This document shows, in pieces, positions 7,304 to 7,708 of a DNA stretch of 7,708 nt. The position numbers and the translations under genes were made by a program. The number at the start of each line of letters is the position of its first letter. Positions within the stretch are counted from its first letter, which is position 1. Origin of the DNA: Gemmatimonadota bacterium. GTDB lineage: Bacteria; Gemmatimonadota; Gemmatimonadetes; Longimicrobiales; UBA6960. The stretch spans positions 1 through 7,708 of the forward strand of contig JADFLD010000078.1 in assembly GCA_022564535.1 (NCBI GenBank). The letters are read 5' to 3'. The notes beneath the pieces are model-generated. The model worked only from the letters and a program-made list of their open reading frames with translations. It had not been told where the DNA came from and ran no database searches.

Positions 7304-7487
7304 CCCTAAAATAAGCGAGTTGTGCAACGAACGCCTGTGGGTCGTGCGACAGACACTAAAGCAGCTTATCAGCCTGCGGAGTAGTGGATTTCAGTCGGTT
7401 GAGCAGCGTGGCGGTGGCGCAAATGCGGAGTACGGGGACGTTTTTGGGAGTTCAGGGCACAGGGGTGCCTGGCCGCGCCGTGGCGGG

Positions 7488-7500
7488 CCCCTAAAAGCGT
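7488..7500 (+). repeat. Subterminal copy of the IS-end motif
   Basis: CCCCTAAAAGCGT at 7488-7500 resembles the presumed IS terminus CCCTAAAATAAGCG (7304-7317), in the same orientation and lacking 'TAA' in the middle. It lies 36 bp beyond the transposase stop. It may be a second transposase-binding site or the remnant of an older, shorter IS end. Confidence 0.35.
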
Positions 7501-7535
7501 GTAAGCTGACTGGGGCTATGGGAGACCGCGGTGGA

Positions 7536-7708
7536 CTATCCGAAGCCGGTGCGCTCGATGGTGCGCCAGGCGCTGAAGAACCGGTCCAGGGTGGGTTGGT
7601 AGCCGAGGAGCCGGATCGTGATACCGCGCGCTCGCCTCGTGACGCGGCAGGGGATGAGGATGACGCTGTGGATGAAGCGGCGGAACTCCATGGCCACATA
7701 CTCCTTCC
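7536..7708 (-). CDS. Transposase C-terminus, IS1380-like (partial, start off right edge)
   Basis: The minus-strand frame enters from the right edge and ends at a TAG (7538-7536), giving 56 codons. It reads KEYVAMEFRRFIHSVILIPC, then RVTRRARGITIRLLGYQPTL, then DRFFSAWRTIERTGFG. The layout is a W/F-rich entry, then a 'VIxIPxxVxRxARxIxxRLLGYxP' core, then 'LDRFFxAW'. It matches what I know of the tail of IS1380-type DDE transposases, which lies after the last catalytic residue, so no catalytic motif is visible here. Family membership is from motif memory and needs a profile search; an IS4-like relative is the main alternative. It runs opposite to the permease it interrupts. Confidence 0.7.
   Translation of the reverse strand, partial: KEYVAMEFRRFIHSVILIPCRVTRRARGITIRLLGYQPTLDRFFSAWRTIERTGFG

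Larger units (their letters stand above)
7304..7708 (-). mobile_element. Insertion sequence end, probably IS1380 family (partial, continues past right edge)
   Basis: Permease homology stops abruptly at about 7303. The next bases, CCCTAAAATAAGCG (7304-7317), look like an IS terminus; IS1380-family ends often begin CCT. Composition becomes visibly more A/T-rich for the first 90 bp. A transposase C-terminus lies inward on the minus strand, ending at 7536 and leaving about 230 bp of non-coding end. The bases just outside are ...ccactag; CTAG or ACTAG could be the target duplication, but the other end is outside the window so this cannot be confirmed. Confidence 0.7.

Noticed and set aside
7451..7490. 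GC-rich hairpins (GGCAC-CCCT-GTGCC on the minus strand and a GGCC-rich stem) as a transposase terminator
   Set aside because: No T-tract follows on the minus strand; such stems are expected by chance at this GC content.
7391..7699. 102-codon minus-strand frame in the IS tail
   Set aside because: It is Ser/Pro-rich low complexity and runs through the IS non-coding end; the neighbouring frame ending at 7536 matches a transposase tail.

Overview
The window is GC-rich (roughly 60-65% G+C by eye) with tightly packed genes. It encodes a PadR-family regulator next to a duplicated 'orphan' MacB/FtsX-like permease (ADOP type), GWxTD-like secreted proteins, and several exported proteins. That combination is typical of Gemmatimonadota or Acidobacteriota. 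I lean towards an uncultured Gemmatimonadota, but no marker gene is present to prove it.

Layout, left to right. (1) 1-655, minus strand: the N-terminal 218 codons of a secreted NHL-repeat beta-propeller protein resembling peptidyl-alpha-hydroxyglycine amidating lyases; it runs off the left edge. (2) 722-1186, minus: a small four-helix membrane protein of unknown function, directly upstream of (1) and probably co-transcribed with it. (3) 1187-1447: a divergent intergenic region. (4) 1448-3235 and 3266-4213, plus: a two-gene operon of secreted proteins. The first carries a degenerate GWxTD-like region, and both end in a similar beta-strand-rich module. (5) 4233-5066, minus, convergent with the pair: a fumarylacetoacetate hydrolase (FAH) family enzyme that begins at a TTG codon behind a perfect AGGAGG and carries a signal peptide. 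(6) 5067-5222: a divergent regulatory region with a 9-bp palindrome upstream of padR. (7) 5223-5555 and 5559 onwards, plus: a PadR repressor followed 3 bp later by an ADOP permease. (8) From about 7304 to the right edge: the end of an insertion sequence, with the C-terminal 56 codons of a transposase on the minus strand that I assign to the IS1380 type. The insertion cuts the permease after about residue 581.

The PadR/ADOP pair is a well-known regulator-target arrangement. The GWxTD-like pair may form a secreted or envelope-associated complex of unknown role. I found no RNA gene, CRISPR array or clear previously undescribed system. The most notable points are the IS disruption, the exported FAH enzyme with its non-ATG start, and the shared module in the tandem secreted proteins.
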